Of a DNA stretch of 64,000 nt, positions 46,984-57,595 are shown in pieces. Made by a program: the position numbers and the translations under genes. A model generated the notes under the pieces. The model had not been told where the DNA came from, searched no databases, and saw only the letters and a list, made by a program, of their open reading frames with translations. The DNA comes from Erythrobacter tepidarius. GTDB lineage: Bacteria; Pseudomonadota; Alphaproteobacteria; Sphingomonadales; Sphingomonadaceae. The stretch lies in the NCBI RefSeq assembly GCF_002155695.1, contig NZ_MUYJ01000007.1:1-64000 (forward strand), given 5' to 3'. The stretch's first letter is position 1. Every line of letters begins with the position of its first letter.

Positions 46984-47050
46984 GACCCGTGCCCACGTCC
47001 CACAAGAATGGGGACTGGTCAGGCACGTCCGTGCAGGTTAAGCAGCCTTC

Positions 47051-48235
47051 ATGTTCTTCAACTTCGTCGACGAATTGCGGGCTGCCGGGATCGGCGCGTC
47101 TTTCAAGGAACACCTCACTTTGCTGGAGGCGCTCGACAAGGACGTGATCGAGCAGACGCCCGAGGCTTTCTACTACCTGTCGCGCGCGACTTTCGTGAAG
47201 GATGAAGGCCTGCTCGACCGTTTCGACCAGGTCTTTCAGAAGGTGTTCAGGGGGATCATGACCGATTATGGCCAGAACCCGGTGAACATTCCAGAGGAGT
47301 GGCTCAAGGCTGTCGCCGAGAAGTTTCTCACCCCCGAAGAGATGGAGAAGATCAAGTCGCTGGGCGACTGGGACGCGATCATGGAGACGCTCAAGCAGCG
47401 GCTCGCGGAACAGGAAAAGCGTCACCAGGGCGGCAACAAGTGGATCGGCACCGGCGGCACGAGCCCGTTCGGCAATTCGGGATACAACCCTGAAGGGGTG
47501 CGCATCGGCGGCGAGTCCCGCCACGGCAGGGCGATCAAGGTCTGGGAACGGCGCGAGTTCAAGAACCTCGACAACACCAGGGAACTGGGCACCCGCAACA
47601 TCAAGATGGCGCTGCGCCGCCTGCGCCGCTTCGCCCGCGAGGGCGCGGCCGACGAGCTCGACATTCCCGCCACCATCGAAGGCACCGCCAAGCAGGGCTG
47701 GCTCGACATCAAGATGCGGCCCGAACGGCGCAATGCCGTCAAGCTGCTGCTGTTCCTCGACGTCGGCGGCTCGATGGACCCCTTCATCAAGCTAGTCGAG
47801 GAGCTGTTCAGCGCCGCCACGGCCGAGTTCAAGAACCTCGAATTCTTCTACTTCCACAACTGCCTCTACGAAGGCGTGTGGAAGGACAACAAGCGTCGCT
47901 GGCAGGAACGCACCAAGACTTGGGACGTGCTCCACAAATACGGCCACGACTACAAGATCGTCTTCGTAGGCGACGCGGCAATGAGCCCCTACGAGATCAC
48001 CCATCCGGGCGGCAGCGTCGAGCACATGAACGAGGAAGCGGGCGCGGTGTGGCTCCAGCGCGTCACCAACACCTATCCCGCGACCGTGTGGCTCAACCCG
48101 GTGCCCGAGAAGCAATGGGGCTATTCGCAGTCTACCAAGATCATCAAGCAGCTAATGGGCGACCGGATGTATCCGCTGACGCTCGAGGGGTTGGATGACG
48201 CCATGCGGGAGCTTTCGCGCAAGCACGGGGCCTGA
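47051..48235 (+). CDS. CoxE-like VWA-domain protein
   Basis: 394 residues. A helical N-terminal half ([18 protein letters not shown]) precedes a von Willebrand A domain with the metal-site motif [11 protein letters not shown] (D-x-G-x-S), IVFVGDAAM and [15 protein letters not shown]. This type is the regular partner of MoxR ATPases in putative metalloenzyme or complex-maturation modules. MoxR is at 44532-45392. No Shine-Dalgarno is seen before the ATG. Confidence 0.93.
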   Translation: MFFNFVDELRAAGIGASFKEHLTLLEALDKDVIEQTPEAFYYLSRATFVKDEGLLDRFDQVFQKVFRGIMTDYGQNPVNIPEEWLKAVAEKFLTPEEMEKIKSLGDWDAIMETLKQRLAEQEKRHQGGNKWIGTGGTSPFGNSGYNPEGVRIGGESRHGRAIKVWERREFKNLDNTRELGTRNIKMALRRLRRFAREGAADELDIPATIEGTAKQGWLDIKMRPERRNAVKLLLFLDVGGSMDPFIKLVEELFSAATAEFKNLEFFYFHNCLYEGVWKDNKRRWQERTKTWDVLHKYGHDYKIVFVGDAAMSPYEITHPGGSVEHMNEEAGAVWLQRVTNTYPATVWLNPVPEKQWGYSQSTKIIKQLMGDRMYPLTLEGLDDAMRELSRKHGA

Positions 48236-48273
48236 GCCGAGGGCTCAAAATCGCTCGGTTTCGTGGTAATCTT

Positions 48274-48291
48274 ACGTCTCCGAGGAGACGT
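48274..48291 (+). promoter_or_regulatory. Hairpin over a ribosome binding site
   Basis: ACGTCTCC (48274-48281) and GGAGACGT (48284-48291) form a perfect inverted repeat that includes the GGAG Shine-Dalgarno of the next gene, whose ATG starts at 48293. Translation could be controlled by stem opening. Confidence 0.45.
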
Positions 48292-48292
48292 C

Positions 48293-48646
48293 ATGCAACC
48301 GATCATCCTGTTGCTTGCCGCGGTGGCCCTGCTGGGTGCCGCTGATGCGCCGCCTTCGCCCTCGCCTGCCCAGCCCGACGCCGCCATGCGCATCATCGCG
48401 CCGCTCAAAGCGTCGGGCAAATGGTGCCACGATCGCCTCGTGCAGACCGATGTAGAGCCTTCGACCCGGCCGCGCTTCGAACGCGAGCCGGCAACGCCGG
48501 GCGATGGCCAGATGATCTATGCCGTGGAGCGGCGCATCGACGGATGCTCTATGGTGATGGTAAAATACGTCCCCAATGATCCGCGACAACCGCGAGTTCG
48601 GCCCTGCTCCTTGCCAGGGGCGCCGCTGCCCGAACGCGGCAAGTAG
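48293..48646 (+). CDS. Secreted hypothetical protein
   Basis: 117 residues with a signal peptide (MQPIILLLAAVALLGAADA) and a short Pro/Ser-rich linker. Three cysteines remain in the mature part (KWCHDRL, DGCSMVM, RPCSLPG). No family is recognised. ATG 48293 is chosen because GAGGAG lies just upstream, inside a hairpin. It follows the VWA gene by 57 bases and is convergent with the MFS gene. Confidence 0.72.
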   Translation: MQPIILLLAAVALLGAADAPPSPSPAQPDAAMRIIAPLKASGKWCHDRLVQTDVEPSTRPRFEREPATPGDGQMIYAVERRIDGCSMVMVKYVPNDPRQPRVRPCSLPGAPLPERGK

Positions 48647-48657
48647 CTGCGCACTGC

Positions 48658-49950
48658 TCACCCCTTGCGGTCTAGCTCCGCGTCCAGATGCAGGCTGCAA
48701 CGCCAAAAGAAGAACGCCGGCACCAACCCCAGCACCGCTGCGCCGTAGAGCACATAGCGCACGCTATCCGCACCAAAGCTGGGTTGCAGCCAGTCCGACA
48801 GCATCCCGAAAAACAATGGTCCCAAACCCAGGCCAATGAGGTTCTGGAAGAACAGCAGGGTTGCCGCCGCAATCGCCCGTGCCTTGATCGGCACCAGCCC
48901 CTGCGCCGCCGAATAGCACGGCCCATAGTAGAACGAATTGAACACGGTAGGGATGAACAGCAGCGCCAGCGCCAGCGGCCAGCTCGGCGCGTGGTAGGCG
49001 GCAATCGCCAGCGGCACGGCCAGTGCCATGCCGATCGCAGGCGCGCTCAGCACGTGGCGCCGATTGATCGCACCGAAGCGGTCGGCAAGGTATCCGCCCA
49101 GCCAAGTGCCCAACATCCCGCCCACCCCGCCCAGCAGGCCGAACCACAGTCCCACCTGCCCCGGGGTCAGATCATGGGTGCGCTGGAAGAAGATCGTGGT
49201 CCAAGTGGTCTTGCCATAGGACAGGAACGCCGCCGCCGATCCGGCGAAAAGCAGCAGCACAAAGGCGCGCGAGCCCATCACGTCCTTCAGCGCCTCGCCC
49301 AAGGGCAGCGCGGCCGGCTGGTTCTGGGCGCGCAGCACGGCGGCGGCATCCGCCCGACGCGGATCCTTGAGCACGAACCACACGAGTAGCGCCAGCCCCA
49401 CCCCCGGCAGACCGACGATCACGAAAGCATCGCGCCAAGTCATCAGATCGGCCAAAGTGCCGCCGATCACCATTCCCAGCAAAGATCCCAGCGGAATGCC
49501 AAGCGAATAGAACGCCAGCGCAGAAGCGCGCTTCTCGGACGGCACAATATCGCTGATGAGCGAATGCGCCGGCGGGGTGCAACCCGCTTCACCCACGCCA
49601 ACGCCGATGCGCGCGAGCAGCAGTTGCACGAAGTTCTGCGCCAGCCCGCACAGCGCCGTCATCGCCGACCACACGGCGAGCGCGACCGCGATCAGCCGGG
49701 GCCGGCTGGTCGTCGCCCGATCGGCGTAACGGGCGATGGGAATGCCGAGCAGAGTGTAGAACAGCGCGAAGGCGAGGCCCGTCATCAGCCCGATCTGGGT
49801 GTCGGAAAGCTTGAGGTCGCGTGCGATCGGCTCGGCCAGGATGTTGACGATCTGGCGATCGATGAAGTTGAAGATATAGACGGCCAGCAGTGTCCAAAGT
49901 GTGATCCGGACCGATCGCTGACCGGCTGTCCCGACATTCGTGCTCGCCAT
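48658..49950 (-). CDS. MFS transporter, Spinster-like
   Basis: About 430 residues with 12 membrane helices. FNFIDRQIVNILAEPIARD in helix 1, RIGVGVGEAGCTPPAHSLISD around helix 4 and GLWFGLLGGVGGMLGTWLGG are typical of Spinster-type MFS proteins in sphingomonads. ATG 49950 is preferred because GGGAG lies upstream; ATG 49989 is an alternative. It lies downstream of the namZ-like gene in the same direction (96-base gap), suggesting it may import muropeptide fragments, but the substrate cannot be read from sequence. Confidence 0.9.
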   Translation of the reverse strand: MASTNVGTAGQRSVRITLWTLLAVYIFNFIDRQIVNILAEPIARDLKLSDTQIGLMTGLAFALFYTLLGIPIARYADRATTSRPRLIAVALAVWSAMTALCGLAQNFVQLLLARIGVGVGEAGCTPPAHSLISDIVPSEKRASALAFYSLGIPLGSLLGMVIGGTLADLMTWRDAFVIVGLPGVGLALLVWFVLKDPRRADAAAVLRAQNQPAALPLGEALKDVMGSRAFVLLLFAGSAAAFLSYGKTTWTTIFFQRTHDLTPGQVGLWFGLLGGVGGMLGTWLGGYLADRFGAINRRHVLSAPAIGMALAVPLAIAAYHAPSWPLALALLFIPTVFNSFYYGPCYSAAQGLVPIKARAIAAATLLFFQNLIGLGLGPLFFGMLSDWLQPSFGADSVRYVLYGAAVLGLVPAFFFWRCSLHLDAELDRKG

Positions 49951-50046
49951 CGGCTCCCAATCCTCTCGCGGTGACGGGCCATCCGCCATCCCTAATTGTG
50001 TCATTGCAGTGGCGTTGGAGGGTGTCTTCCAGCGCCTTGAGGCCAC

Positions 50047-51246
50047 TCAGTAAATCAGGTGCGGTCGCGCTTCGGCCACCCATGCGGCCTCGTCATGTGA
50101 GGCCATGACGTCAAGATCATGCGGTGTTGCCGCCGGGTCATCGACCCACTCGCGCAGCCCAGGCCCGCCATTGATGACATCGATCGCCAGCCGGCCAAGC
50201 TCGTATTCGTAAGGAAAGTCGCGCCACAGCAAGTAGTCGGGATAGAGCCGCCGGATCGCCTTAAATGCGAGCGCCTGAAGCCGCCAAGGGCGGAAAGCAT
50301 GATGCTCATAAAAGCGCCCTTCTGCGTGCATCATCAGGGCGTGGCAAAGCTTTCCTGCATGCTTGTGGAAAGTCGGTTCGAACCAGCATTCCCGGATCGC
50401 GCAACCCGCCAGCCAGTCGGGTGCAAGGCGCTGCATCTCCGTCAGCACCGCTCTGGCATCAAGATCGGGCGCACCGAAGAGCACCTCCAGCGGCCGTGTG
50501 GTGCCGCGCCCTTCGGATAGTGTGGTGCCTTCGAGCATCACGGTGCCGGCATAGCAGCGGGCCATGTTGAGGTTGGCGGCATTGGGCGAGGGATTGATCC
50601 AGATCCGTGACGCCGGCCAACCAAAGCCGCCCTCCTCATCCGGCTGCCAGCCCTCCATCGTCACAACGCGATAGGCAAGATCAAGGCCGAAATGCGCGAT
50701 GAACCAGTGGCCCATCTCTCCCATTGTCAGCCCGTGCCGCATCGGCATGGGCGCGGCGCCGACAAAGCTTTCCTGCCCAGGCACCAGCAGCGTGCCTTCG
50801 ACCGGACGCCCGGCCGGATTGGGCCGGTCGAGCACCCATACTTCTTTGCCGTGCCGCGCCGCCTCCTCCAGCAGGTAGAGCAGCGTGGTGACGAAGGTGT
50901 AGATCCGGCAGCCGAGGTCCTGAAGGTCGAACAGAAAGACGTCGGCGCTTGACATCATCTCGCCAGTCGGCCGCCGCACCTTGCCATAGAGCGAGAAAAT
51001 CGGAATGCCATAGGCCGGATCGAACGCGTCCGGCGTCTCGATCATGTTGTCCTGCTTGTCGCCCTTGAGCCCGTGCTGCGGACCGAAAGCGCTGGAAATG
51101 TTCACCCCGGCGCCGATCAGTGCATCAAGGCTGTGCACGAGCGTTTCGGTGAGGCTCGCAGGATGCGCCACCAGCGCGACGCGGCGGCCGCTTAGCCGGG
51201 CGAGCAGTTCGGGATCGGCCAGCAGCCGGTCAATACCAGTCTTCAT
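50047..51246 (-). CDS. namZ: NamZ-like exo-beta-N-acetylmuramidase (DUF1343)
   Basis: 399 residues beginning MKTGIDRLL. The DUF1343 fold is recognised from VALVAHPASL, FGPQHGLKGDKQDNM, PTGEMMSSADVFLFDLQDLG, RIYTFVTTLLYLLEEA and VLDRPNPAGR. In Bacillus and Bacteroidota this family removes terminal N-acetylmuramic acid from peptidoglycan fragments. No clear signal peptide is present, so it may act in the cytoplasm. It is divergent from tspO with 71 bases between starts. Confidence 0.9.
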   Translation of the reverse strand: MKTGIDRLLADPELLARLSGRRVALVAHPASLTETLVHSLDALIGAGVNISSAFGPQHGLKGDKQDNMIETPDAFDPAYGIPIFSLYGKVRRPTGEMMSSADVFLFDLQDLGCRIYTFVTTLLYLLEEAARHGKEVWVLDRPNPAGRPVEGTLLVPGQESFVGAAPMPMRHGLTMGEMGHWFIAHFGLDLAYRVVTMEGWQPDEEGGFGWPASRIWINPSPNAANLNMARCYAGTVMLEGTTLSEGRGTTRPLEVLFGAPDLDARAVLTEMQRLAPDWLAGCAIRECWFEPTFHKHAGKLCHALMMHAEGRFYEHHAFRPWRLQALAFKAIRRLYPDYLLWRDFPYEYELGRLAIDVINGGPGLREWVDDPAATPHDLDVMASHDEAAWVAEARPHLIY

Positions 51247-51317
51247 GTGCCTTGGGGTGCAGCAGGCTTGCGGCAAAGGCAATGGCATTTGCGCCGCGCT
51301 TGCCTATATCCTCGCCC

Positions 51318-51800
51318 ATGGACTGGACCAGCGCCCTTGTTGCCGCCGCGTGGGCAATCATCCTCGGGGGAGCGGGCGGCGCGCTGACCGAGATCGGCCA
51401 GTGGTATCGCGATCTCAGGAAACCGCAGTGGCAACCGCCTGACTGGCTGTTCGGCCCGGCCTGGACGGTGATCCTCGGGCTGGCCGGGTGGAGCTTCTAC
51501 ATCGGTCTTACCCGCGCGCCCACCCCGGAGACGAAGCTGGCGGTGGAAGCACTTTTCGCCGCCAATTTCGTGCTGCACTTGTGCTGGTCGCCGCTGTTCT
51601 TCAAGCTCAGGCGCCCCGACTGGGCGTTGGCGGAGAACGTGCTTTTGTGGGGTTCGGTCACCGCCCTCTTGACCGTGTTCCCACGGCTTGTGCAGGACAG
51701 CATCGTCGGCTGGCTCAACCTGCCCTATTTCATCTGGGTGAGTTTCGCCTTGATCCTCAATGCCAAGATCGTGCAGCTCAACCGCCCCTTCGGGCGCTAG
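51318..51800 (+). CDS. tspO: TspO/MBR-family tryptophan-rich sensory protein
   Basis: 160 residues with five predicted membrane helices. WYRDLRKPQWQPPDWLFGPAW is the signature loop, and HLCWSPLFFKLRRPDWAL and LPYFIWVSFALILNAKIVQLN follow. TspO binds tetrapyrroles and in Rhodobacter down-regulates photosynthesis genes in response to oxygen. It is common in aerobic phototrophic Erythrobacteraceae. Its stop codon overlaps the stop of the next gene on the other strand at one CTAG. Confidence 0.93.
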   Translation: MDWTSALVAAAWAIILGGAGGALTEIGQWYRDLRKPQWQPPDWLFGPAWTVILGLAGWSFYIGLTRAPTPETKLAVEALFAANFVLHLCWSPLFFKLRRPDWALAENVLLWGSVTALLTVFPRLVQDSIVGWLNLPYFIWVSFALILNAKIVQLNRPFGR

Positions 51801-52312
51801 CGTTCGATGATCAGCGTACGGCAGGCCTCGGAATGGAACTCGGGCTTGCCCGGCGGGAAGCCCAGCGCCCAGAACTGCTTGCCGCCGTCCGGATGCGCGA
51901 CAATCGCATTGAGCGCCACCTGCGCAGGGGCCGGCAAAGCGGCGGCGATGCTGGCCGTCAGCACCAGCCCGCCGTCGTCATGCGAACAGGCAATCGCGAT
52001 CGTATCGACCGGCGCATCGCGCATCCCCTCGCGGAAGTCATCGAAATCGTAGGCCGCCCAGCACCCCGAGGGCGAGAGGTTGAATTCTCGGTACCGGGTC
52101 CCGCCCAGAGGCTGCCAAAAGATCTCGAAGCAGGTCGTCTGCCACAGGTTGTCCATCCGCGCCGGCGTGGCCCGGGCCGGGAGCACGATCGCGGGAACCC
52201 GGCCATCGAGCCTGAATTCGGCCTCGCAGCCTTGCGCGGTCGCAGTGACCGAGGCGCTGACGGCGCGGATCGGGCCGAGGTCACAGGCGACATGGAGCAT
52301 GAGCGGGTGCAT
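51797..52312 (-). CDS. DOMON-like domain protein
   Basis: About 171 residues. Family features are [43 protein letters not shown], quoted here as key residues L-W-x-x-T-C-F-E and N-x-S-P-S-x-x-W-A-x-Y. No signal peptide is visible. These proteins are small beta-sandwiches that may bind heme or sugar; the role is unknown. A start at ATG 52300 is possible. It is convergent with tspO and divergent from tyrS. Confidence 0.85.
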   Translation of the reverse strand: MHPLMLHVACDLGPIRAVSASVTATAQGCEAEFRLDGRVPAIVLPARATPARMDNLWQTTCFEIFWQPLGGTRYREFNLSPSGCWAAYDFDDFREGMRDAPVDTIAIACSHDDGGLVLTASIAAALPAPAQVALNAIVAHPDGGKQFWALGFPPGKPEFHSEACRTLIIER

Positions 52313-52389
52313 CCGCGCTTCATGGCCCCGGCACCGGCGGCGGGCAAGTCTCTTCCCGTCTTCCTTCCCCGCTGTTAAGCGCGCGCCCC

Positions 52390-53619
52390 ATGAGCACCTA
52401 CGAATCCGCCCTTCTGCGCCTGCTCGACGAGCGCGGCTACATCCACCAGCTGACCGATGCGGCAGGGCTTGATGCCCTTGCAGCCAGGCAGATCGTGCCG
52501 GGATATGTCGGTTTCGATGCAACCGCGCCATCCCTGCATGTGGGCAGTCTGGTGCAGATCATGATGCTGCGGCGCTTGCAGCAGACCGGACACAAGCCGA
52601 TCGTACTGATGGGCGGCGGGACAACGCGGATCGGCGATCCCACCGGGCGCGATCAGAGCCGCAAGATGCTCGACGACGAGACGATCGAGGCCAATGTCCA
52701 ATCGATCTTCACTGTATTCAACAAGCTGTTGAAATTCGGTGACGGCCCGACTGACGCAGTGATGGTGAACAACCAGGATTGGCTCGGCAAGCTCGGCTAT
52801 ATCGAGCTGCTGCAGGAAATCGGCACGCACTTCACCATCAACCGGATGTTGACCTTCGATTCGGTTCGCCTTCGACTTGAGCGCGAACAGCCGATGACCT
52901 TCCTCGAATTCAATTACATGATACTGCAAGGATATGATTTCAGGTACTTGTCAAAGGAATTTGATGTCCGCTTGCAGATGGGTGGCAGTGACCAATGGGG
53001 CAATATCGTCAACGGGATCGAGCTAGGCCGGCGGATGGATGGGGTCGAGCTGTTCGGTCTTACCACCCCGTTGCTGACCACCGCGAGCGGAGCCAAGATG
53101 GGTAAGACTGCGGCCGGCGCCGTCTGGCTCAACGAAGATCAGCTGCCAAGTTACGACTTTTGGCAATATTGGCGCAATGTCGATGATGCCGACGTCGGCA
53201 GGTTCCTGCGGCTGTTCACCGATCTTCCCCTCGACGAGATCGCCCGTCTGGAAGCGCTGCAAGGCGCTGAAATCAATGCCGCCAAGATCGTGCTCGCCAA
53301 TGAGGTGACCGCGCTGGTGCGCGGGCCAGACGCGGCTGCCCGCGCCGAGGCGACCGCGCGCGAAACCTTCACCGGCAGCGGCGCCGGCGAGGATCTGCCC
53401 ACGCTTGCCACCGGTCCCGAAGGCATGCGCATAGCCGCGCTCCTCACCAATATCGGCCTGACAGCCTCGAACGGCGAGGCCAAACGAAAAATTGCCGAAG
53501 GCGCGGTTAGGCTGGAAGGCGAGACCATCACCGATCCTGCCCACCTCGTGCTGCCCGGCGAAGGCGAAACCTTGCGCCTCAGCCTCGGCAAGAAGCGCCA
53601 TGCGCTGGTCAAGCGCTGA
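52390..53619 (+). CDS. tyrS: Tyrosyl-tRNA synthetase
   Basis: 409 residues. The class I HIGH motif is HVGS in [14 protein letters not shown] (about residue 52), and the KMSKS loop is KMGKT in [11 protein letters not shown]. The C-terminal S4 RNA-binding domain is present ([17 protein letters not shown]). It charges tRNA-Tyr. The region 52915-52960 is more A/T-rich than its surroundings but in frame. It stands alone, divergent from the DOMON-like gene. Confidence 0.97.
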   Translation: MSTYESALLRLLDERGYIHQLTDAAGLDALAARQIVPGYVGFDATAPSLHVGSLVQIMMLRRLQQTGHKPIVLMGGGTTRIGDPTGRDQSRKMLDDETIEANVQSIFTVFNKLLKFGDGPTDAVMVNNQDWLGKLGYIELLQEIGTHFTINRMLTFDSVRLRLEREQPMTFLEFNYMILQGYDFRYLSKEFDVRLQMGGSDQWGNIVNGIELGRRMDGVELFGLTTPLLTTASGAKMGKTAAGAVWLNEDQLPSYDFWQYWRNVDDADVGRFLRLFTDLPLDEIARLEALQGAEINAAKIVLANEVTALVRGPDAAARAEATARETFTGSGAGEDLPTLATGPEGMRIAALLTNIGLTASNGEAKRKIAEGAVRLEGETITDPAHLVLPGEGETLRLSLGKKRHALVKR

Positions 53620-53694
53620 GAGCCCTTTACCAATTTGAAGCCTTTCTCGGGCATCTCCTGTGCGAACCCCAGGCACAACGGAGGATCGCGGCGC

Positions 53695-54033
53695 GTGACT
53701 GGCCGAGCAAGTCTGAGCGTAACCGATATGCGGCGTGCAGCGCGGCATCCGGTCGACTATCCGGTGATCGTCGAGCATTTCGATCATGGTGATCTCAAGC
53801 TGCATGTCTGCAACCTTTCGGCCCACGGCTTCATGGTCGACGATGCGCACCAGCTAGCGCGTGGCGACAGGATCATCATCCGCCTGCCGGTGGTGGGACG
53901 ACTCGAGGCCTATGTGATCTGGACCCGCGATACGCGCGCCGGCTTCCAGTTCGAGCGGATTATCCGGCTCGATGATTTCATCGCCATCATCGACGAGCTG
54001 CAGCCCAACCCCCGCCTGCGCCGCCCGCGCTGA
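53695..54033 (+). CDS. PilZ-domain protein, probable c-di-GMP receptor
   Basis: About 112 residues from a GTG with GGAGG upstream. The c-di-GMP motif RRAARHP (R-x-x-x-R) and CNLSAHGFMVD (N-x-S-x-x-G) are both intact. A single-domain PilZ protein usually acts as an adaptor that couples c-di-GMP to motility or polysaccharide secretion. It lies 75 bases after tyrS and 74 bases before an MFS gene, with no motility genes close by. Confidence 0.88.
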   Translation: MTGRASLSVTDMRRAARHPVDYPVIVEHFDHGDLKLHVCNLSAHGFMVDDAHQLARGDRIIIRLPVVGRLEAYVIWTRDTRAGFQFERIIRLDDFIAIIDELQPNPRLRRPR

Positions 54034-54107
54034 ACCACAAGCCTCGCTCAACCCTTGGCAAGTTTCGCCTGCTTGGCAGGAGCGATAAGGCCTGCCATGG
54101 CGCGCGC

Positions 54108-55372
54108 GTGACCGAACCTACCTCCCCCCTCCAGATCGGCGATTACCGACGCTACTGGCTCGCGCGGTTTCTGGCCGTGTTCGCGACCATGTCGATGGTG
54201 GTCCTGCTCGGCTACCAGACCTACGAAGTCGCGCGTGCGGACTACGCCATGAGCCTGGCCGAGGCTTCCTTCTATCTCGGACTGCTGGGCCTGGCGCAGT
54301 TCGTTCCGCTGTTCGTTCTCACCCCGGTCGCGGGTCTCGCCGCCGACCGCTTTGACCGCCGTCATGTCGCCGCTTTCGCCAATGGAATAGACGCGCTGGT
54401 TGCGGTGCTGCTGACGGTGATGACCTGGACCGATACGCTCAATCTGCCGATCCTTTTCGCGCTGGCGGCGGCGCATGGCACTGCGCGGGTTTTCGTCGGA
54501 CCGTCGATGAGCGCAATCGCGCCCAATATCGTGCCTTCTGCCCTCCTGCCGCGCGCCATCGCCTTGAGCTCGATCGCCTGGCAGGCCGCCAGCGTAGCCG
54601 GCCCGGCGGTGGGCGGGCTGATTTTTGCAAGCGCCGGGTGGCTGCCGCACGCCATCTCTGCCCTGATGCTGCTGGCCGGGACGATTCTGATCCTGTCGAT
54701 CCGCCCGATCAAGGCGCGACACGAAAGCCCGACGCTGAAGCCGGTGCGTCAGATCATCGAGGGAATGATCTATGTCTGGCGTGAACGCTTTCTGCTCGGC
54801 TGTATCACCCTCGATCTGTTCGCGGTGCTGCTCGCCGGGGCAACCGCGCTGCTGCCGGTGTTCGCCCGCGATATCCTCTTCGTCGGCCCGGACGGCCTTG
54901 GTCTGATGCGCGCCGCCCCTGCGCTGGGAGCGGCGCTGGTGGCGCTGTGGCTGTCGTTCCACCCGATCGAACGTAGCGTGGGGGTGAAAATGCTCCTTGC
55001 CGTGGGCGCCTTCGGGGCGCTTACCATCGCCTTTGCCTTTTCGCGCAGCTTCGCCCTGTCGGTGGCGATCCTTGCCGCGATGGGTGCAGTCGACATGGTT
55101 TCGGTGTTCATTCGCTCGTCCTTGGTCCAGCTGTTCACGCCCGACGACAAGCGCGGGAGGGTGTCCGCGATTTCGGGCCTCGCGATTTCGGCCTCGAACG
55201 AGCTGGGCGAGATGCAATCCGGCCTGGCCGCAGCGCTGCTGGGGGCAACCGGAGCGGTTGTATTCGGAGGGGCGGGCGCGATAGTGGTGACACTTATCTG
55301 GGCGTGGTATTTTCCCGAATTGCGACACGCCAGCAGCTTCGAGCCGCAAGCGCTAAAAAGAGAGGTATCGAC

Positions 55373-55376
<4 letters not shown>
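54108..55376 (+). CDS. MFS exporter (MFS_3/EntS-like)
   Basis: 422 residues with 12 membrane helices, starting at a GTG. The PDB-style motifs are [13 protein letters not shown] ([21 protein letters not shown] region, key R-x-Y-W-x-x-R-F), DRFDRRHV in loop 2-3, and [20 protein letters not shown], which is characteristic of the EntS-like group. These proteins export small molecules. It is translationally coupled (ATGA) to a cysteine-synthase-like gene, suggesting export of a product linked to that enzyme, by inference only. Confidence 0.9.
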
Positions 55377-56289
<913 letters not shown>

Positions 56290-56293
<4 letters not shown>

Positions 56294-56994
56294 GCCTCGC
56301 CCCGCTTGCCTATGCCGACGGGGCCACCGCGCTGGCCGGATGGCTGGCGCGGCCTTCCGGCCCTGCCCGCGCCGCGGTCGCGGTGTTTCCGACCTTCATG
56401 AACATCACCCCAGGGATCGAGGCCAAGGCGCTGGCGCTGGCGGAGACGGGGTGCATCGCGCTGGTCGCCGATTTCTATGGCCCCGATACGCCGCATGATG
56501 CGCCCAGCGCCTTCGCCGCGATGGAACGGCTGCGTGCCGATCCCCTGGCGATGCGCCAGCGTTTGCGAGCATCGCTTGATGCTCTAGCGGGTATCGCGCC
56601 TGGGCTACCGCAGATCGCGATCGGCTTTTGCCTGGGCGGGATGGCGGTGCTGGAACTGGCGCGCGATGGTGCCGATCTGGCGCTGGTGGCGAGTTTTCAT
56701 GGCCTGCTGGCCACGCCGCTTCCCGCGACCCAACCAATAAAGCCGCGAGTTTTGGTGTGCCACGGCGATGCTGATTCGCTAGTGCCGCGCCAGGATGTGA
56801 TCGCCTTTTGGGAAGAGATGGACGGCGTGGCGGCAAACTGGCAGTTCATCTCCTTCGCGCGGGTCGAGCACGGCTTTACCAACCCGCTCACCCCCACCGG
56901 AATGCCCAATCCAGCCTATGATCCGCGCGCCGAGCGCCAATCCTGGGCGGCGCTGATGGGACTGATCGACGAGGTCGCGCCCTTGCCTGCCTAA
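56290..56994 (+). CDS. Dienelactone hydrolase family protein
   Basis: 234 residues of the alpha/beta-hydrolase fold. The nucleophile cysteine is in GFCLGGMA, the aspartate in HGDADSLVP and the histidine in [10 protein letters not shown], the Cys-Asp-His triad of dienelactone hydrolases. The true substrate is unknown because these enzymes are diverse. It is the last gene of a tightly coupled three-gene run after the MFS and cysteine synthase genes. Confidence 0.9.
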
Positions 56995-57088
56995 TACCCC
57001 CGGACCAACAGGCTTTCCTTAACCGTGTCGCGCTATCGCTTCGGGTGCACTGACGGCAATCCGACGGTGACACGCAACAAAGGTGATC

Positions 57089-57592
57089 ATGAAATTCGTC
57101 AAGCTCGAATCGCGCGGCGGCAATTATCTCGTCGTGGCCGAGAACGTGGCGTGGCTGCGCGTGGCCGAGAACGGCCAGACCAGTGTCGGCATCATCGGCG
57201 GACAACCGCTGCTGGTGGTAGGCTCGCTTGAAGAAGTTGCCGCGAAGCTGCTCGCGGGAGCCGGCACCGAGGAGGCGGCCCCAGCGCCACCGGCACCCGC
57301 GCCTGCCGCGGCCCCCGTTCTTGCTCCGCGCGCGGCTCCGGATACTGCGCCCCAGCCCCAACCCGCGCCCGAACCCATGCCTGAGCCACGACCTGAAAGC
57401 ATCGCCACAGCGCCCGCGTCGGTTCCGCTTGCACCAGCGCCAAAACCCGCGCTCACCCCTGCCCCGGCCCGCGTCGGCGAAGGTCCCAAACCCGTCATGC
57501 GCACCGGCATGAGCTTGTCCGAGCGCATCGCTGCGGCCGCCGCTCCCAAGCTCAAGGGCGGCAGCCAGCGCCTGATGGGGGCCCATGAGTAG
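57089..57592 (+). CDS. Hypothetical protein with Pro/Ala-rich tail
   Basis: 167 residues. A small folded N-terminal part (MKFVKLESRGGNYLVVAENV, then GIIGGQPLLVVGSLEEVAAK) is followed by about 75 low-complexity Ala/Pro residues and a conserved-looking C-terminus (MSLSERIAAAAAPKLKGGSQ). No family is recognised. AAAGGTG precedes the ATG. It has no signal peptide. Its stop is four bases before the remnant on the other strand. Confidence 0.65.
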   Translation: MKFVKLESRGGNYLVVAENVAWLRVAENGQTSVGIIGGQPLLVVGSLEEVAAKLLAGAGTEEAAPAPPAPAPAAAPVLAPRAAPDTAPQPQPAPEPMPEPRPESIATAPASVPLAPAPKPALTPAPARVGEGPKPVMRTGMSLSERIAAAAAPKLKGGSQRLMGAHE

Positions 57593-57595
57593 GGC

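Noticed and set aside
54048..55349. Minus-strand 433-residue frame over the MFS gene
   Set aside because: Arg/Gln/His-rich composition typical of antisense frames; the plus-strand gene has full MFS motifs.
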